Part shown: positions 39,478 through 51,440 of the stretch, piece after piece
Numbering within the stretch: position 1 is the stretch's first letter
How the letters are laid out: each line of letters begins with the position of its first letter
Source of the DNA: Oryzias latipes
Taxonomy: Eukaryota > Chordata > Actinopteri > Beloniformes > Adrianichthyidae
Length of the DNA: 64,000 nt
NCBI RefSeq assembly: GCF_002234675.1
Contig: NC_019875.2
Coordinates: forward strand, 22,624,299 to 22,688,298
Reading direction: 5' to 3'
The notes under the pieces: generated by a model
Seen by the model: the letters and a program-made list of their open reading frames with translations, nothing else
Database searches by the model: none
Told to the model about the DNA's origin: nothing
Made by a program: the position numbers and the translations under genes

Positions 39478-39790
39478 GTTTCCATAAATTCACCAAAAAC
39501 CTGTGTGAAATGAGACACATTAATTAGTTATTAGGTATAATGGTCCAACCACTTTCAACTCAGTGTCAGACACTAGGCCACATTTAGTTTAAAAAAAAAA
39601 AAAACATGGTTGAAACAAACAGAATCGTGTTCCACCACACAGACGTGCAAACTAACCAGAAACCTTCATCACCGGATGTAAACAAACGCTAATGACGAGC
39701 AACAATGCTAACAAACTTAGCTAAATGCTAGTAGAACGTCTACAGTTTGTCATCTACACAGCTAACTTTGGATCTAATATAAATGCTTAC

Positions 39791-40260
39791 CTGTACCGAC
39801 ATAACTGAAGAAACATCATCAGCCCTTTTGAAGGTCGTCAATGCAATAACCATAGGATATTTGGAAGATTACAGATTAAAGTTGAGATACGGTTCTATTA
39901 AGCTGCTTGACATTACTGTACCAGACATCATGTTTTCCCACAAAAATTGCCTTCTGCATTTCTGCACATATGCTAGCTGAACAAAAGGAAATGCTTCGCC
40001 ATAACTAAAGCGCCGATATTTGCACCCTTAAGCTGACAAAATAAAACCAAAACAGGAGTGGTCGATAAAAATTAACCGATGGTTGTTCTTGAGGTTGTTA
40101 AGGTCAATGGTCAACAGCCAATAATTCCTGTATAGCTTACCTGATCAATCAGTTCACATCCGTCTGCCTTTGAAAAGCGGATTCCTCCACCTAAGGTAGG
40201 CTACACGGAAGCGAGTCTGATTACGAACTACAACTACCAAGATCGTTTGACTGCTCGCAT
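39791..40260 (-). promoter_or_regulatory. probable spindlin 5' noncoding exons and promoter
   Basis: Two minus-strand donors, CAG|GTAAGC just below 39791 and CAG|GTAAGC just below 40141, could each splice to the exon whose upper edge is at 39500 and which carries the ATG. This suggests alternative noncoding first exons with start sites in this interval. No TATA box is clear. Start sites are inferred. Confidence 0.4.
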
Positions 40261-40661
40261 GGCCCTCTGGGAAATTAGATTGTGCCAGTGATATAACAGC
40301 ATTGCTGGTAACTTTTAGGAACAGATCATTTTGCCTTTGTAAGAGTAGCACTATGTTATCAAATAAATAAACAAACATAAATAAATAGATAAATACATAA
40401 AAAATAAATACTACTACTAGTAGTAGCAGTAGTAATAATAATAGAAACGTTTTATCCTCACCAATAATAACAATAATAATAAAGTGTTGATACATCACAA
40501 ATATGTTTCCGATGTTTCCATGTGTGTATGTTTTTATGTATATATTTATCTATATGTGTAGTCATATGTGTGTATATGGGTATCTGAGATGGATGTAAGT
40601 ATATTATAGTAGTATAAGTAATGTACTATAAGTAATATTTCACAAATAATAATCTTTTTTT

Positions 40662-40830
40662 CAGTAACAGCATCTGAAGTTTGTATTATTTGTGAATAAA
40701 TCCAATAAAAGGGTTGGACTTTTTATTAAAAGTATATCAGAAAGTCCTTTAAGATAGACATGAAGTGATGCGATCATTTTCCTTTGTCTCACATGTTAAC
40801 CATAGGAAGTGTAGCAGTGGGGAGTTGAGT
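40662..40830 (+). pseudogene. inverted partial duplicate of spindlin intron 1/exon 2
   Basis: Plus-strand sequence CAGTAACAGCATCTGAAG, then ACATGTTAACCATAGGAAG, then GTAGCAGTGGGGAGTT matches the minus strand of 38769-38905. The match includes the exon 2 splice acceptor and the first coding bases. The copy carries about 28 extra bases (around 40731-40758) and several substitutions. It lies beyond the gene's 5' end in the opposite orientation, so it is not an exon of the gene. Confidence 0.8.
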
Positions 40831-43800
40831 TAAGGTAATATAATACAAAGTGGCTTTGGTAAAAAAAAAAAAAAAAAAAAGAAGAAAAAAAGTATGGCAC
40901 AAGGTAACAATTCTATACTTTCTTATATTTTAAAATATATGTTCAAGATACAATATTATCATAGTCATCACCATTGTTGCTTTTGTTCCCTTTTTTTTTT
41001 TTTTGTATAGTAGATGCATATTTGTAGTGTTCTCCCTAAAGTAAATCCCAGGTTTGTATGACTTCCTTTATCCAAGCATGCAATTATATTATCTGCAAGC
41101 AAGATTAGGAAATTTGCAGATGTATAATCAATATTTCATTATTTTGATCTACAATTCCCTTTAAAAAATAAAAATAAAAAAAGGTGTCCCATTACCACAA
41201 AAACTACAGCAGCAGTTTTATTTCTCAATTTTGCAATTCCATCTAAATTTTTTAATTGTTTTTTTTTAGACAACTGAAATGCTCAATCAAACCACAAGAT
41301 GTCAGACTCAATTCAAGGTTCACTCTTCAGACTCTGTTAACAGACTGTGACAATGACAATGGACTGAGCAGTGGATGAGGAGCTGCAGCCAGTGTCTGCC
41401 TCACAAGCTTTTTTAGAATAAAGGTTTTTAAGGTTTTTTTGTGTGTGTGCGTCAAACCACCTGTGTGCACATGAGCCCTCAGCGAGTGTGTAGAAGTACA
41501 ACCCTTAATTTTTTTTTTTATTTGTGTTAGCTTCAAACACCAATGCGCGTTTTTTAAAACATTTATATTTACTCTTTTTTTATATAAAGTGGAAGCAATT
41601 TTAAAACTGAAATTGTATGCATTTCATCAGTTATATAATGCTTGTGATTTAATGATTTTTATAAGAACTTGGGTGACATTTAGGGATGTTTTTGGAACGG
41701 ACATCGCAGGCCTTAATGACACAATGGGAACTGTTGCAGGATGTTGCTTCCAGCATTAGTTTATATGAGCTATGTAATACAAGGCTAATTCATGGTTGTT
41801 CTAATTTGAACTCACGTACATTTTCTGTACTTTTCAAGTCTCTGAATTTCAGAAACTCTTCTCTCTTTTCATATCTTTTAATCTCTAACCGCATTCACTC
41901 AGCTTTCTTATCGTAGCTGAGGTGGTCTGAGTGGCCACATTAGCCGCTTATGGTAGTGTCATAATTTAGTCCTCTGGATTACAAAGGTTTCTTTTCACAT
42001 TCGAAAAGAACAAAAAATTGCAGAGATGTACAAGTCAGTGTTATTGTAACACTGACAGAGTTAGCTAGAAAGCCAGTGTTCTAATGACACAAAGCTGTCT
42101 GGTGTCCAAGGTTGCCTCCTTGTCCTTGCTGTTGTCACAGCAACAGAAAAGGCTTGGCTATTTCAAAAACAGACGCATTTGTTTGTCCTCTTTTTAGGCT
42201 TTAATAGCAATAAGGCGTCAGGTAAAAGAAAATGGAGGTCACAGAGTTTCCATGGCAAAATGAGCATTGAAGTGACGTTGCTAATCAGCACTTCTCAAAA
42301 CACATAACCGCGGCTCACCTAAGCCATTTGAATTTTGGTGAATCACACAGAATGTTTTGCATCTGCAAAGCCCTCAAATGCAAATCCCTGTGTTTACTTG
42401 TTTGCCTGACTTGTACCTTCTGCTGCTTGTGAGTTTCTCTGTAGCGCTGCCATCAGAGGAGGGGAGCCCACAGCAGGCTTTTCTCTTGAGACACCATGCG
42501 AACACTGCTTCCAAAAATAGAGGAACCCTCCTCTCTCTGTCTCCTTGCCTCAGATTTGTACGATATCTATTTGTGGTATTTACTCAGGACATAAAGGTCA
42601 TTTGCAACATTAGTGAAGTATTCCTGGAAGATTAGAAAGCATATCTGCAAGGTCAACTGTTTCAGTGTGCAGTGAAGTGTGTCCATCAGTAACATATGTG
42701 CATCAGTCTCCCCGTCTGTCTGAGAGCTGAGTAATAAAAGAAAATATGGCGCATCGAGATCACGCCAAACTTAGTTGACATTTCCTGCATGATGTGGGTT
42801 ATCTGACAAGTTAGACTGCCTCTCTGCTTAAATCGCAGAATGAAACGTTATTCTGTGGGAAAACCGTCTGGGTTATATCAAGATGAACAATCCATTTTGC
42901 ATTTGGAATTTAAAAATATAGACTTTCCTGACTCTTTAAGATCAAAGAATCCAGGAATGGATGCTTTTAAAAAAATCTAATACCCTACTTACCCATCACA
43001 GTTCCAGACAGTTTCATTATTTTTGTTTTTACATACGTATATTTAGTGTTTACAAAATAATTAATCTTTTTTTTATTAATCAGATGGTTTGAAACTAGCA
43101 CTTACTTTGTAGGCTGTTTTTCTGTATTTTTCATTCAGGAAGGAGTGTGAAGTCCCTGACCTTATCTGCAAAATGGTAGAACACAAAATGGACTGTTTTT
43201 TCCCCCCATAATTTGTTTTAAATAAAGCAATATATTCATATTAAAAAACAGTATAGCACATATTCAAATCACAATTGACAAATAGTAAGATGATATAATG
43301 GATTACGTTTAAATATTGCAAAAAAACAAAACAATAACCATGTGATAAAATGTTTATTATGACAATTATGGCATCCTCAGATTTGCCCCATAGGAAAAAA
43401 GAAAAATGCAAAAGAAAAACAACAAAATTACAGAACAAAACATATGAGTTATCACAGCTTTCTGACTGACAAAGAAAAAAAAATTCCCCAGTCAACATTT
43501 TTTCCAAACCAAAAACTTTAATGCCCACAGCCCCCACCCCCCCCCCCCCCCCCCCCCAATCATTGAAAAGTTAAAAAAGTCCTCTGTTGATACCAGATGA
43601 AGTAAGAGTGTGGTTAGTAGTTGTTCAGGTTGAAAAATGATCCCTACAGAGGACAAATTTGTATTGCTGGTAGTCAGAGGGATAGATTAAACATTTTTAC
43701 TTTGATACGTATATTGAAATCTGGTGTCTAAGGAGAGCAAACTGTTTCTGTTTCAGCACAAAGAGTTTCAAATATTCCCTTGAACCCCATTAAATGCCCA

Positions 43801-44620
43801 AGGAATGACTCGTGTAAGATAGTAACAGTGATGAATGGCCCAAACCTGTGAAGATTGTGCCTATAGACTGTTTTTCAGTGACGTTCCTTTTTTGAGTTGC
43901 GCACCTGTCACAGCCACAGAAGGTGCACGCTAACTATCCAGAGATGTTTTCGCTTATCTTAATTGTCTTCAGCATTAACAAGTCTGTTGTTCAGGTCATC
44001 TGCTTTGTTGCGCTCTTAGAATGGGTTTTGTCATTTTTAAGTTTATTTGTTAAATGTTTCTGCCATAAGCCTGGTCTCATGCATTCAGGGTCTTTGCTGG
44101 TTCCTTCTAAAACAAGCTTTCAGTGACTGTGTAGTTTCTGACCCCTTCCCATCATCTCATGTACCCTGCACTGCCAGTGTTACATAGATATTTGTTTCTT
44201 TGCTTGTTTATTTATTTAAGACAGGGACAGCATCATTTTGTCCTTAATTACACATTAACATAACAGTTAAAAAAGCAAATCTATACAATTTTAGCCTTTC
44301 AGGCTAATCTTAGTCTCTAGACAGGTTGATGGTCCCCAAGTATAAAGACAAATTAAATCAACATAGAAAGGATAATAGAGATTAGTAAACAGCAGATACA
44401 GAACGATATGGATACAGTAAATTCAATGAACATAACAGCAACAAAGAATACAAAGAGCAAGAAAAATAAATACATAAAATAAAACAGGTAGACAGATGTG
44501 ACAGACAGTGTGGAATAGAAACAACAAACCTGCGCTTCCAAATCATGCAGATCCACAGTCATTATATGAATTATATGGTAACATACAGTAAAGACCGAAA
44601 TTGTTCTGACCCCTGGCAAG
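40831..44620. other. intergenic DNA, no gene seen
   Basis: AT-rich DNA with poly-A (about 40860), poly-T and poly-C (43536-43557) runs. No exon supported on either strand. Confidence 0.4.
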
Positions 44621-44667
44621 TTGTGGACATATTTCTTTTATGTTAAAATAAAAAAAATGCTAACACT

Positions 44668-44842
44668 GGGCATATTATATTATATTATATTATATTATAT
44701 TATATTATATTATATTATATTATATTATATTATATTATATTATATTATATTATATTATATTATATTATATTATATTATATTATATTATATTATATTATAT
44801 TATATTATATTATATTATATTATATTATATTATATTATATCA
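44668..44842. repeat. ATATT pentanucleotide array
   Basis: About 35 uninterrupted copies of a 5-bp unit (ATATT/TATAT). Any open frame through it (a YIILY-type repeat) is an artefact of the array. Confidence 0.97.
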
Positions 44843-44944
44843 TCATTAGTTATTCATTAGTATCACAAGTTATGTAGCTTTGTACATATGTATATTTTTC
44901 AGTTAAACAAAATATTTATCGTTCTTTAGAAGATTACTTATTTA

Positions 44945-45045
44945 TATTGTTTAAGCAGCTGGAGAGAACCGGAAATTTCGTTGTCACAAGTTTCTTGTGT
45001 AACAATGATAATAAAGGCTTTCTGATTTCTGATTTCTGATTATAT
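44945..45045 (+). repeat. LINE 3' tail fragment
   Basis: The text ggaaatttcgttgtcac followed by caatgataataaaggc and a short TTTCTGA repeat is the usual 3' end of a fish LINE. Only the tail is present. Confidence 0.55.
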
Positions 45046-45779
45046 CATTATATCTGTATAATATATTATTATATTATACAGAGTGTGTTCTTAATTACAC
45101 ATGTGGCATGACAAAAGTTTTAAAAAAGAGAACCAAAAGAAATCCTGAAAATAAATGTCATAGAATCCAATATTTACATTCTGACACAGGAGTGCGCTTG
45201 TGTGTTTCCACAACAAAGTGGACTAAAGAGCAGCTGAAGTGGCAGACCATCTTTTTCCAAAGTGAACAGTAACATCTGTTATAAAGCACATAGCCATACC
45301 ACTGAAGGATTCCATGTAATTACATCCATTTGCTGTGATAATAAGTAAATCCCTTCTTTAATTGGGTCTTAAGAGTGTGTAGCTCTTTCTGTCACAGTCA
45401 AATGAACCCAAGAAGGGGGTGGAGTTCATTTATGCAGAACTCCAATTAACATAACCACAACAGCAGTGTGCATGTGTAGGTGGGGTGGGGGGATTTATGA
45501 ATGTGCGCATTTGGGTGAGGGAAACGTCACTTGACCCCAATCAAGCAAGTTGGCCTGTAATGGTAAAGACGTGTTGATATTAAGTTTCGAACCATATAAC
45601 ATTCTGTTTGAATGTGAAGTGGGATTATTGTATAATGCAAAACTGTTGTCAATTAATTTATGTTTTGTGTTGGTTTAGCTAAAGCTTTTGTTTGTTTAAG
45701 TCAATCCCTATCAGTTGCATCATACAGAGCTTGTTCTGCAAACCCACGGACACTTTCGGCATCAAATTAATATCAGGGG

Positions 45780-45985
45780 CCGTCACCTGCCTATGTGTCG
45801 AAGTGTCCTTGGGCAAGACACTGAACCCCACCTTGCCTCTGGTGGAAGGTTGGCGCCAGTGTTTGGCAGCGCCACCACCAGTGTGTGAATGTGTGTGTGA
45901 ATGGGACTGTGAGGCTAAAGCGCTTTGGGCCTTTGAAGAAGGTAAAAAAGCGCTATATCAGTATGTGTTACTTACCATAGGCTTT
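45780..45985 (+). repeat. dispersed fish repeat fragment
   Basis: The text gtgtccttgggcaagacact, then gtgtgaatgtgtgtgtgaat, then taaagcgctttgggcc and aaaaagcgctatatcagta is a very common fish interspersed repeat (MIR/SINE-like or non-autonomous). It makes a 99-codon open frame that is not a gene. Confidence 0.65.
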
Positions 45986-46358
45986 TTTTAAAGCAAACTA
46001 TTTTAGGGAAGATCTGTTTTTAATCAAAAATGGAAATGTGACAAGTTTTTATGCAATGTTGTTAAGATGAATTCAAGTAAATTCTTGTAAATTCTAGTTG
46101 TTAAAATAAATTTTAGTTTTAAAACATTCAGTTTTGTGGAGTAGATTTACTTTTATTGTTGTTATTAAAGCTATTTAAGCATTTTTCTACCATGATGAGC
46201 ATAATGTTTAAGGATTTGTAGTGGGGTTGGGGTTGCTGTGAAGATGTCGCTTGAATGACGGAGACTTACAATTTTTTATTTTATTTCACAGTCAAAGTTT
46301 AATATTCAAGTTACAGAATAGAGCTGATGAACATATGGATCCTTTATCATCAATTATT

Positions 46359-46760
46359 CATTCATTCATTTTTTTTTCTATTCCGTTTTATCCCTTTCAG
46401 GATCACGGGGCTGCCGGAGCCTATCCCGGCCACTTGTGGGCGAAGGTAGGGGACACCCTGGACAGGTCGCCAGTCTGTCGCAGGCTAGAATGTCCACAAT
46501 CACACACCCATTCACTCTCACACTCTCACCTATGGACAATTTAGAGTTGCCAATTAACCTATGAAACATGTTTTGGATGGTGGGAGGAAGCCAGAGATCC
46601 CGGAGAGAACCCACGCATGCACGGGGAGAACATGCAAACTCCACACAGAAAGGTCCCCCATTGATGTTGTGTTCTTCATGTCCCCCAGCCAGGACTTGAA
46701 CATTCTTGCTGTGAGGCAACAGCACTAACCACTGCGCCACCGTGCAGCCTCATCAACCGC
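46359..46760 (-). mobile_element. tRNA-derived SINE with 13-bp target duplication
   Basis: On the minus strand it begins ggctgcacggtggcgcagtg with an A-box-like GTGGCGCAGTGG, and a decayed B-box region follows (caagtcctggctggggga). The body gcatgttctccccgtgcatg, the gacctgtccagggtgtcccc segment and an ATGAATGAATG tail complete it. Direct repeats atcatcaattatt at 46346-46358 and 46761-46773 mark the insertion. Confidence 0.85.
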
Positions 46761-47490
46761 ATCATCAATTATTGATCAGTTTTTGGACAGAAAAAGTTTA
46801 ATCAAAATTCAAAAAATGTGAATGGATCTTTTTGTCCAAATTCTAACTCCTCACTTCTGCACCTTTGTTTGATCAGAGACTGTTCTGGAGCGTGACTGTT
46901 TTGTGCTTCTCCCTGTGCTGTCTCCAGCAGGCGTTGGGACTCCTGTGGACTCTGTCTGTCTGCCCACACTCTTCCTCCCTTGTTCTTCAATCCTTTAATC
47001 TCTTCATAAACTCTCTCTGACTTCATAGCCCTGAGTCATGCTGTATCACATCTGAATCCTCTACTCTCCCAGACGTGTGCTTGTCTGATCGCTGCCACAC
47101 AAAACTTTGAGGGTGCAAGTCAGTTAGCACACATTTATTGAAGCCATGAAAGCTTAACTGATGGACCGCCATTGGTATGGCAGTTCATAAATATCCATTG
47201 TGTCTAACCACTTTGTTTCATTAATAACTGTGAACCTTTTTTCTTGTTGTCATCTTTTCTGTGTTTGATAGTATGGAGCCCCTAAAGGGCCTTTGAAGAA
47301 AAAACAAAAACAATTGAAGCAAAAAAAAAACAACTAGCTGGCGAGCACGCGTTACTAACGGGTGCTCACCAGCTAGTGAGCACCCGTTAAAACTCAGTTA
47401 GCTCACGTAATGTCATTTCCAGGTAACTTGGGAAAATTTATCTGTGCACAAATGACCACAAATGGCCTCATACTAATTGGTATCTTGTGT

Positions 47491-47980
47491 GCACCCGTTA
47501 CCAACAGGTGGGCACCCGTTACCAACAGGTGGGCACCCGTTACCAACAGGTGGGCACCCGTTACTAACAGGTGGGCACCCGTTACCAACAGGTGGGCACC
47601 CGTTTCCAACAGGTGGGCACCCGTTATCAACAGGTGAGCACCCGTTACGTACAGGTGAGCACCCGTTACCAACAGGTGAGCACCCGTTACCAACAGGTGA
47701 GCACCCGTTACCAACAGGTGAGCACCCGTTACCAACAGGTGGGCACCCGTTACCAACAGGTGGGCACCCGTTGCCAACAGGTGAGCACCCGTTTCCAACA
47801 GGTGAGCACCCGTTACGTACAGGTGGGCACCCGTTACCAACAGGTGGGCACCCGTTACGTACAGGTGGGCACCCGTTTCCAACAGGTGAGTACCTGTTAC
47901 TAACTGTAGAGCACCGGTTACCAACAGATGAGCACCCGTTTCCAAGAGGTGAGCACCGGTTACTAACAAGTGAGCACCAG
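47491..47980. repeat. 21-bp minisatellite, about 23 units
   Basis: Tandem units contain the core GTTACCAACAGGTG followed by GGCACCC or AGCACCC. Variant units carry GTTACGTACAGG or GTTTCCAACAGG. The unit length is a multiple of three without stops, so open frames of 110-189 codons run through it on both strands. Two related half-units face each other in inverted orientation just upstream (about 47341-47390). Confidence 0.95.
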
Positions 47981-47984
47981 TGAG

Positions 47985-49430
47985 TTTTTTTTTTTAAACT
48001 TAAATTGTTTTTTTGTTTTTTCTTCATTTGTTTTTTCTTCATTTTTACCTTTAGCTAAGGGCTGGTACATTTTTTATCCCAACTTAGAAAAAACAAACTG
48101 ATTTTTTTTCAGATTGTTTCTTAAAAATCCATGGCTAATTTTCTAACTTTGTTTATATTTACGTGAGCTAATTGACCATGTGAGCGATTTTATGGAGAGA
48201 GGATTATGAAGCCGTGCCAACAACTGAGTTGGACTCAGTCATTTCTGCAACAGACTGTGTCTTTCCTGTAAATGGATCTTGTGGTCACATTTGTCTGATG
48301 ATACTCTCACAGCAAGGCAAACTGGAAGACATTTCCATTGGTGTAAATGTCAAAATGCCCCACTCAAAAAAAAAAAGTGTCAAAGATAATTTAAAACCTC
48401 TCTGCTTCAGTTTTGATTAAAAAAATTCTGATAACCATATCTGTGTGTGGAACTTGAGTGAGATGAGGAAGAAATCAAGTCAGTAGCTTTTCCCATCCAG
48501 TGACTCAGCAGTTTAGACATTTTTGTAAATAATCCCCTGCTCTAATTTTTTTCCTCTTTTTATCCCCTTATGCGCTCCATTGACCCCTCCTTCCTCCTTG
48601 CTTCCAATCACCATTTGTGTCTCATTACTTAATTGTTTTGGTTAGTAAAAATAACCTTTCATCGCGGTAATGACTTTTAATTAGAGCAAAGAGGGACGGC
48701 AAATTTGAAAATCTTCATCACGCATCCGTTGTTCTGTAATCACTGCTCTTTATGGAAAGATGTTGTAGTGTATAACATAATCTGGTGGAAAATTTAAAGG
48801 CGCAGTTTGTAAATTTTCCCTCTGTGGTGAGATTTTTTTGGCTGTAAACCCATCAGTGACAACCTTCATCTGTTTAGTGCAGAGAGACGTCAGAGGCACT
48901 TCACTGAAAGCATGAGAGATGCAGGGACAGAAATAGATCATACTGGGATATCTGAGGAGGGGAGGAGAGGGGAGAGGCCCTGGGTATTCTGCCACTCCAG
49001 ATAACACAGGCTCTCCAGTCTTGTTGGGGTGGGGGGCGAACACCAGCAGAGACAATGGTGAGGTTGAGCTGTGTGCGTCTGAGCCATGGGAAGGTTGCAG
49101 GAGTGGTGGTCTGGTGGAAGACAAAATAGGGAGAAGGAAATTGAGCTTGCGAGTCAGCCTTATTTGATTGGAAACAGAGTCTGGCCAGATCGTGGAGACA
49201 CTGGAGAGCATCTGTAATGTGAGAGGAAACATGTGACCAGGGTTTAAAATGTTAGGACGATAGGAGTTTTTTACACTTCTGTCTCAGATGCATCAATTAG
49301 CAACATTTTTGTGGGGAGAGGTTGTGAAAATACTGATGCCCAACAGTTAAACCCTGTAAAGCCCTTTACATCAAAGAATTGACAGAAAATTTTAAATTTC
49401 TGGAATTCAGATGTTTTTTTAAGTCCTTTG
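47985..49430. other. intergenic DNA, no gene seen
   Basis: No supported exon. A 160-codon minus-strand frame at 49232-48750 is Ser/Pro/Leu rich, with no domain I recognise. Confidence 0.4.
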
Positions 49431-49439
49431 ATGTTGGCT

Positions 49440-49539
49440 TCCGACGGTCAGTGTTGACCGTGGATGCTGTATCCTAGCTCTTGTCTTGGTTCATGGATTG
49501 TCTGGGAAAGCGTCGTTGGTGGTTGAAAAGGCCAATCAG
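49440..49539 (-). mobile_element. 3' part of a LINE fragment split by the 8.2-kb transposon
   Basis: Read on the minus strand from 49539, the sequence continues the frame that stops at the other side of the transposon (57721). It encodes GLFNHQRRFPRQS directly after CDFCDKECLSQI, which together form the C-terminal Cys/His motif of a LINE protein. The 3' noncoding end contains CTGACCGTCGG. Confidence 0.78.
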
Positions 49540-50066
49540 TATGGAGTTAATTCAGTCTCAATAATCAGAAATGCACACAATCTGTTTTACAAATGCACAC
49601 GCTCCGATTCACAAATGTCATTTTATGCAAACGTGAAAAATAAATTCGGAAATACACACCCTGTGTTTCACAAACACACAGATTGTGTTTCACACATGCA
49701 CACTAAATGTTTTACAAATGCACAATAAGTGTTTCTCACAAATGTGCACACTGTTTTTCACAAAAACATTTTAGAAATTCACAATAAATGTATCAGAAAT
49801 GCACAGTAAGTGCTTCACAAACATGATTTTTAGGTACACATGTGATGTGAACTCACAGATCATTCGAACTGCAGACTGTGCATTCAAAATCCCGTTCTCG
49901 TTTGTGAATCTCCCCGTGTGTGTGAGAGATTTTTCTACGGTGAATATTGAGACTCATCTGACGGAGCGGGTCAACTAATGTCACCATTGGCTAGTGAATC
50001 TGTCAATCAAACTCATCGGCAAAGCAGGCGGGTTCGCTTTTAGCCAATCGAATGGCCCCTTACACT
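49540..50066 (+). repeat. left terminal inverted repeat
   Basis: 527 bp, matching the complement of 57191-57717. The outer half holds many copies of a short motif around ACAAATGCACA, possibly binding sites for the transposase. The inner edge is about 70 bp from the first ATG of the element's gene, so it may also act as a promoter. Confidence 0.93.
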
Positions 50067-51184
50067 CCTCACTTTCAAAGTGACGAGGGAGGGAGCTGTT
50101 CAGCACAGCAGTTGAAAGGACGCGGGCGGCAAACATGGCGGAGAGGTCTTCTGAACGGGATCAGTCTCAGCCCGTAAGTAATGCATTTGATCATTCCCTC
50201 GTCGTACGTCCTGTAATGTTATTGAATACTAAGTTGAAGCGTTCTCCTTTGCCAAGTGACATGTGTGAATGCTTTATGAACACTGCAGCCGAGTCGTTTG
50301 CAGAGTACCCCCACCGCAAATTAGCTTAGCTTTGTTTTGCTTAGCCTGTGCAAGTTGTGTCTGCCTTTGAGTGTGAGTGAAGTTCAAGCCGGTGTCGGTT
50401 CAAGCTAGCGTCTATAGCCAATGATCTGTAGGTTCTTAACATGATTCAGATAGAACTAAGGGGAAAAGCATGCCGGATTTACAGCAGCAAAGAAAGTTTA
50501 ATAAAAAGTATTGATTTGGAGACGGCGATTTGTTTAAACACTGATGCTATGCTATGCTAACTAGCTAGTTGTTCCGTGTGCTGCCTTTATGTAAACGCGA
50601 TCCGGGTTAAAGTTAGACACAGCATTTTCACAACCCAGACTTTAAGACGGGGTGGACTGTGCAACAAAGTTAATTCATATGACATTCATGAAAACGGCAT
50701 TTTTTAAATATAACATACATGAATCCACTGTTGAATGAAAGAAGCCTCATTAAGTTTCTAACGTTAGAACCCGTATTCATTGTGATGACCAGCCTTGTGA
50801 GATTGTGTCAGAGTGACAGCCACTAAATTCCCCGTATCTTTACTTCCAATGACGTAATGACAAGAATCCCAAACATTATGTTTTTAGGCTGTTTTGTAGT
50901 CGATAAGTAGTCACAGAAAGGGCGGATGGGAGAAATCAGCTGTCAACAGTGATTAGAGTAGAAGTTACTGTAAGTATTACTCACAGGCTTCCTGTGATCA
51001 GTGTCTTGTCTCTGATTTTTTTTTAAAGGTGTTCTTTACTACAAGCTCAAGTTATCATAGCAAGAGTGTTTTAAAAAAATTCCCCTTTCATATATTTGAA
51101 AATTATGTAATTTAAGATCAGACAGCTAAATGATCTAATCCATGTTTGTTGTGTTTTTATTTATTCTCTAAGAATTACTGAATG

Positions 51185-51440
51185 TGACAGCGTGACAATC
51201 TTTTGTTCCTCGTGCCATCAGGCAATACAACTCTCTGGCAGGGCATCTTACAAGTAATTTCTTTTAATTTTACCCACTGATTTTCCAATTATTTACCTTT
51301 TTTATCAATCTTTTTATTTTGTGATATTTCTATTTGTAATGCATGTGTGTTTATGTGTTTTTTTAAGATGGCCATTTAAAAAAAATTTCCTCAGGGATTA
51401 TTAAATACCCTTCTATTCTATTCTATTTCATATTTTATCA
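51185..51440 (+). mobile_element. LINE 3' end inside the 8.18-kb element
   Basis: Plus-strand sequence encodes a LINE C-terminus-like VPRAIRQYNSLAGHL, then an AT-rich 3' UTR and a TTCTA repeat tail at about 51411-51430. It is 5' truncated and sits in an intron of the integrase-like pseudogene. Confidence 0.6.

Noticed and set aside
44621-44860. YIILY-repeat open frame
   Set aside because: Translation of an ATATT microsatellite.
45692-45991. 99-codon frame with VSLGKTLNPTLPLVEGWRQC
   Set aside because: Inside a common fish dispersed repeat; not a gene.
46378-46740. 120-codon minus-strand frame
   Set aside because: Translation of the tRNA-derived SINE.
47491-47980. Possible CRISPR-like array
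   Set aside because: Units are contiguous 21-mers without unique spacers, in a vertebrate genome; it is a minisatellite.
47403-48042. Long open frames (75-189 codons) on both strands with VTGAHLL- or NGCPPVG-type repeats
   Set aside because: They come from a 21-bp minisatellite whose unit is a multiple of three and has no stops. There is no start context or splice signal, and every frame is open.
48750-49232. 160-codon minus-strand frame rich in Ser, Pro and Leu
   Set aside because: No recognisable domain, no splice or promoter context, and composition follows the base content.
49486-49728. Open frame NSVSIIRNAHNLFYKCTRSD, also present at 57529-57867 on the other strand
   Set aside because: It lies in the terminal inverted repeat. 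Identical translation on both sides is due to the repeat, not to a duplicated gene.
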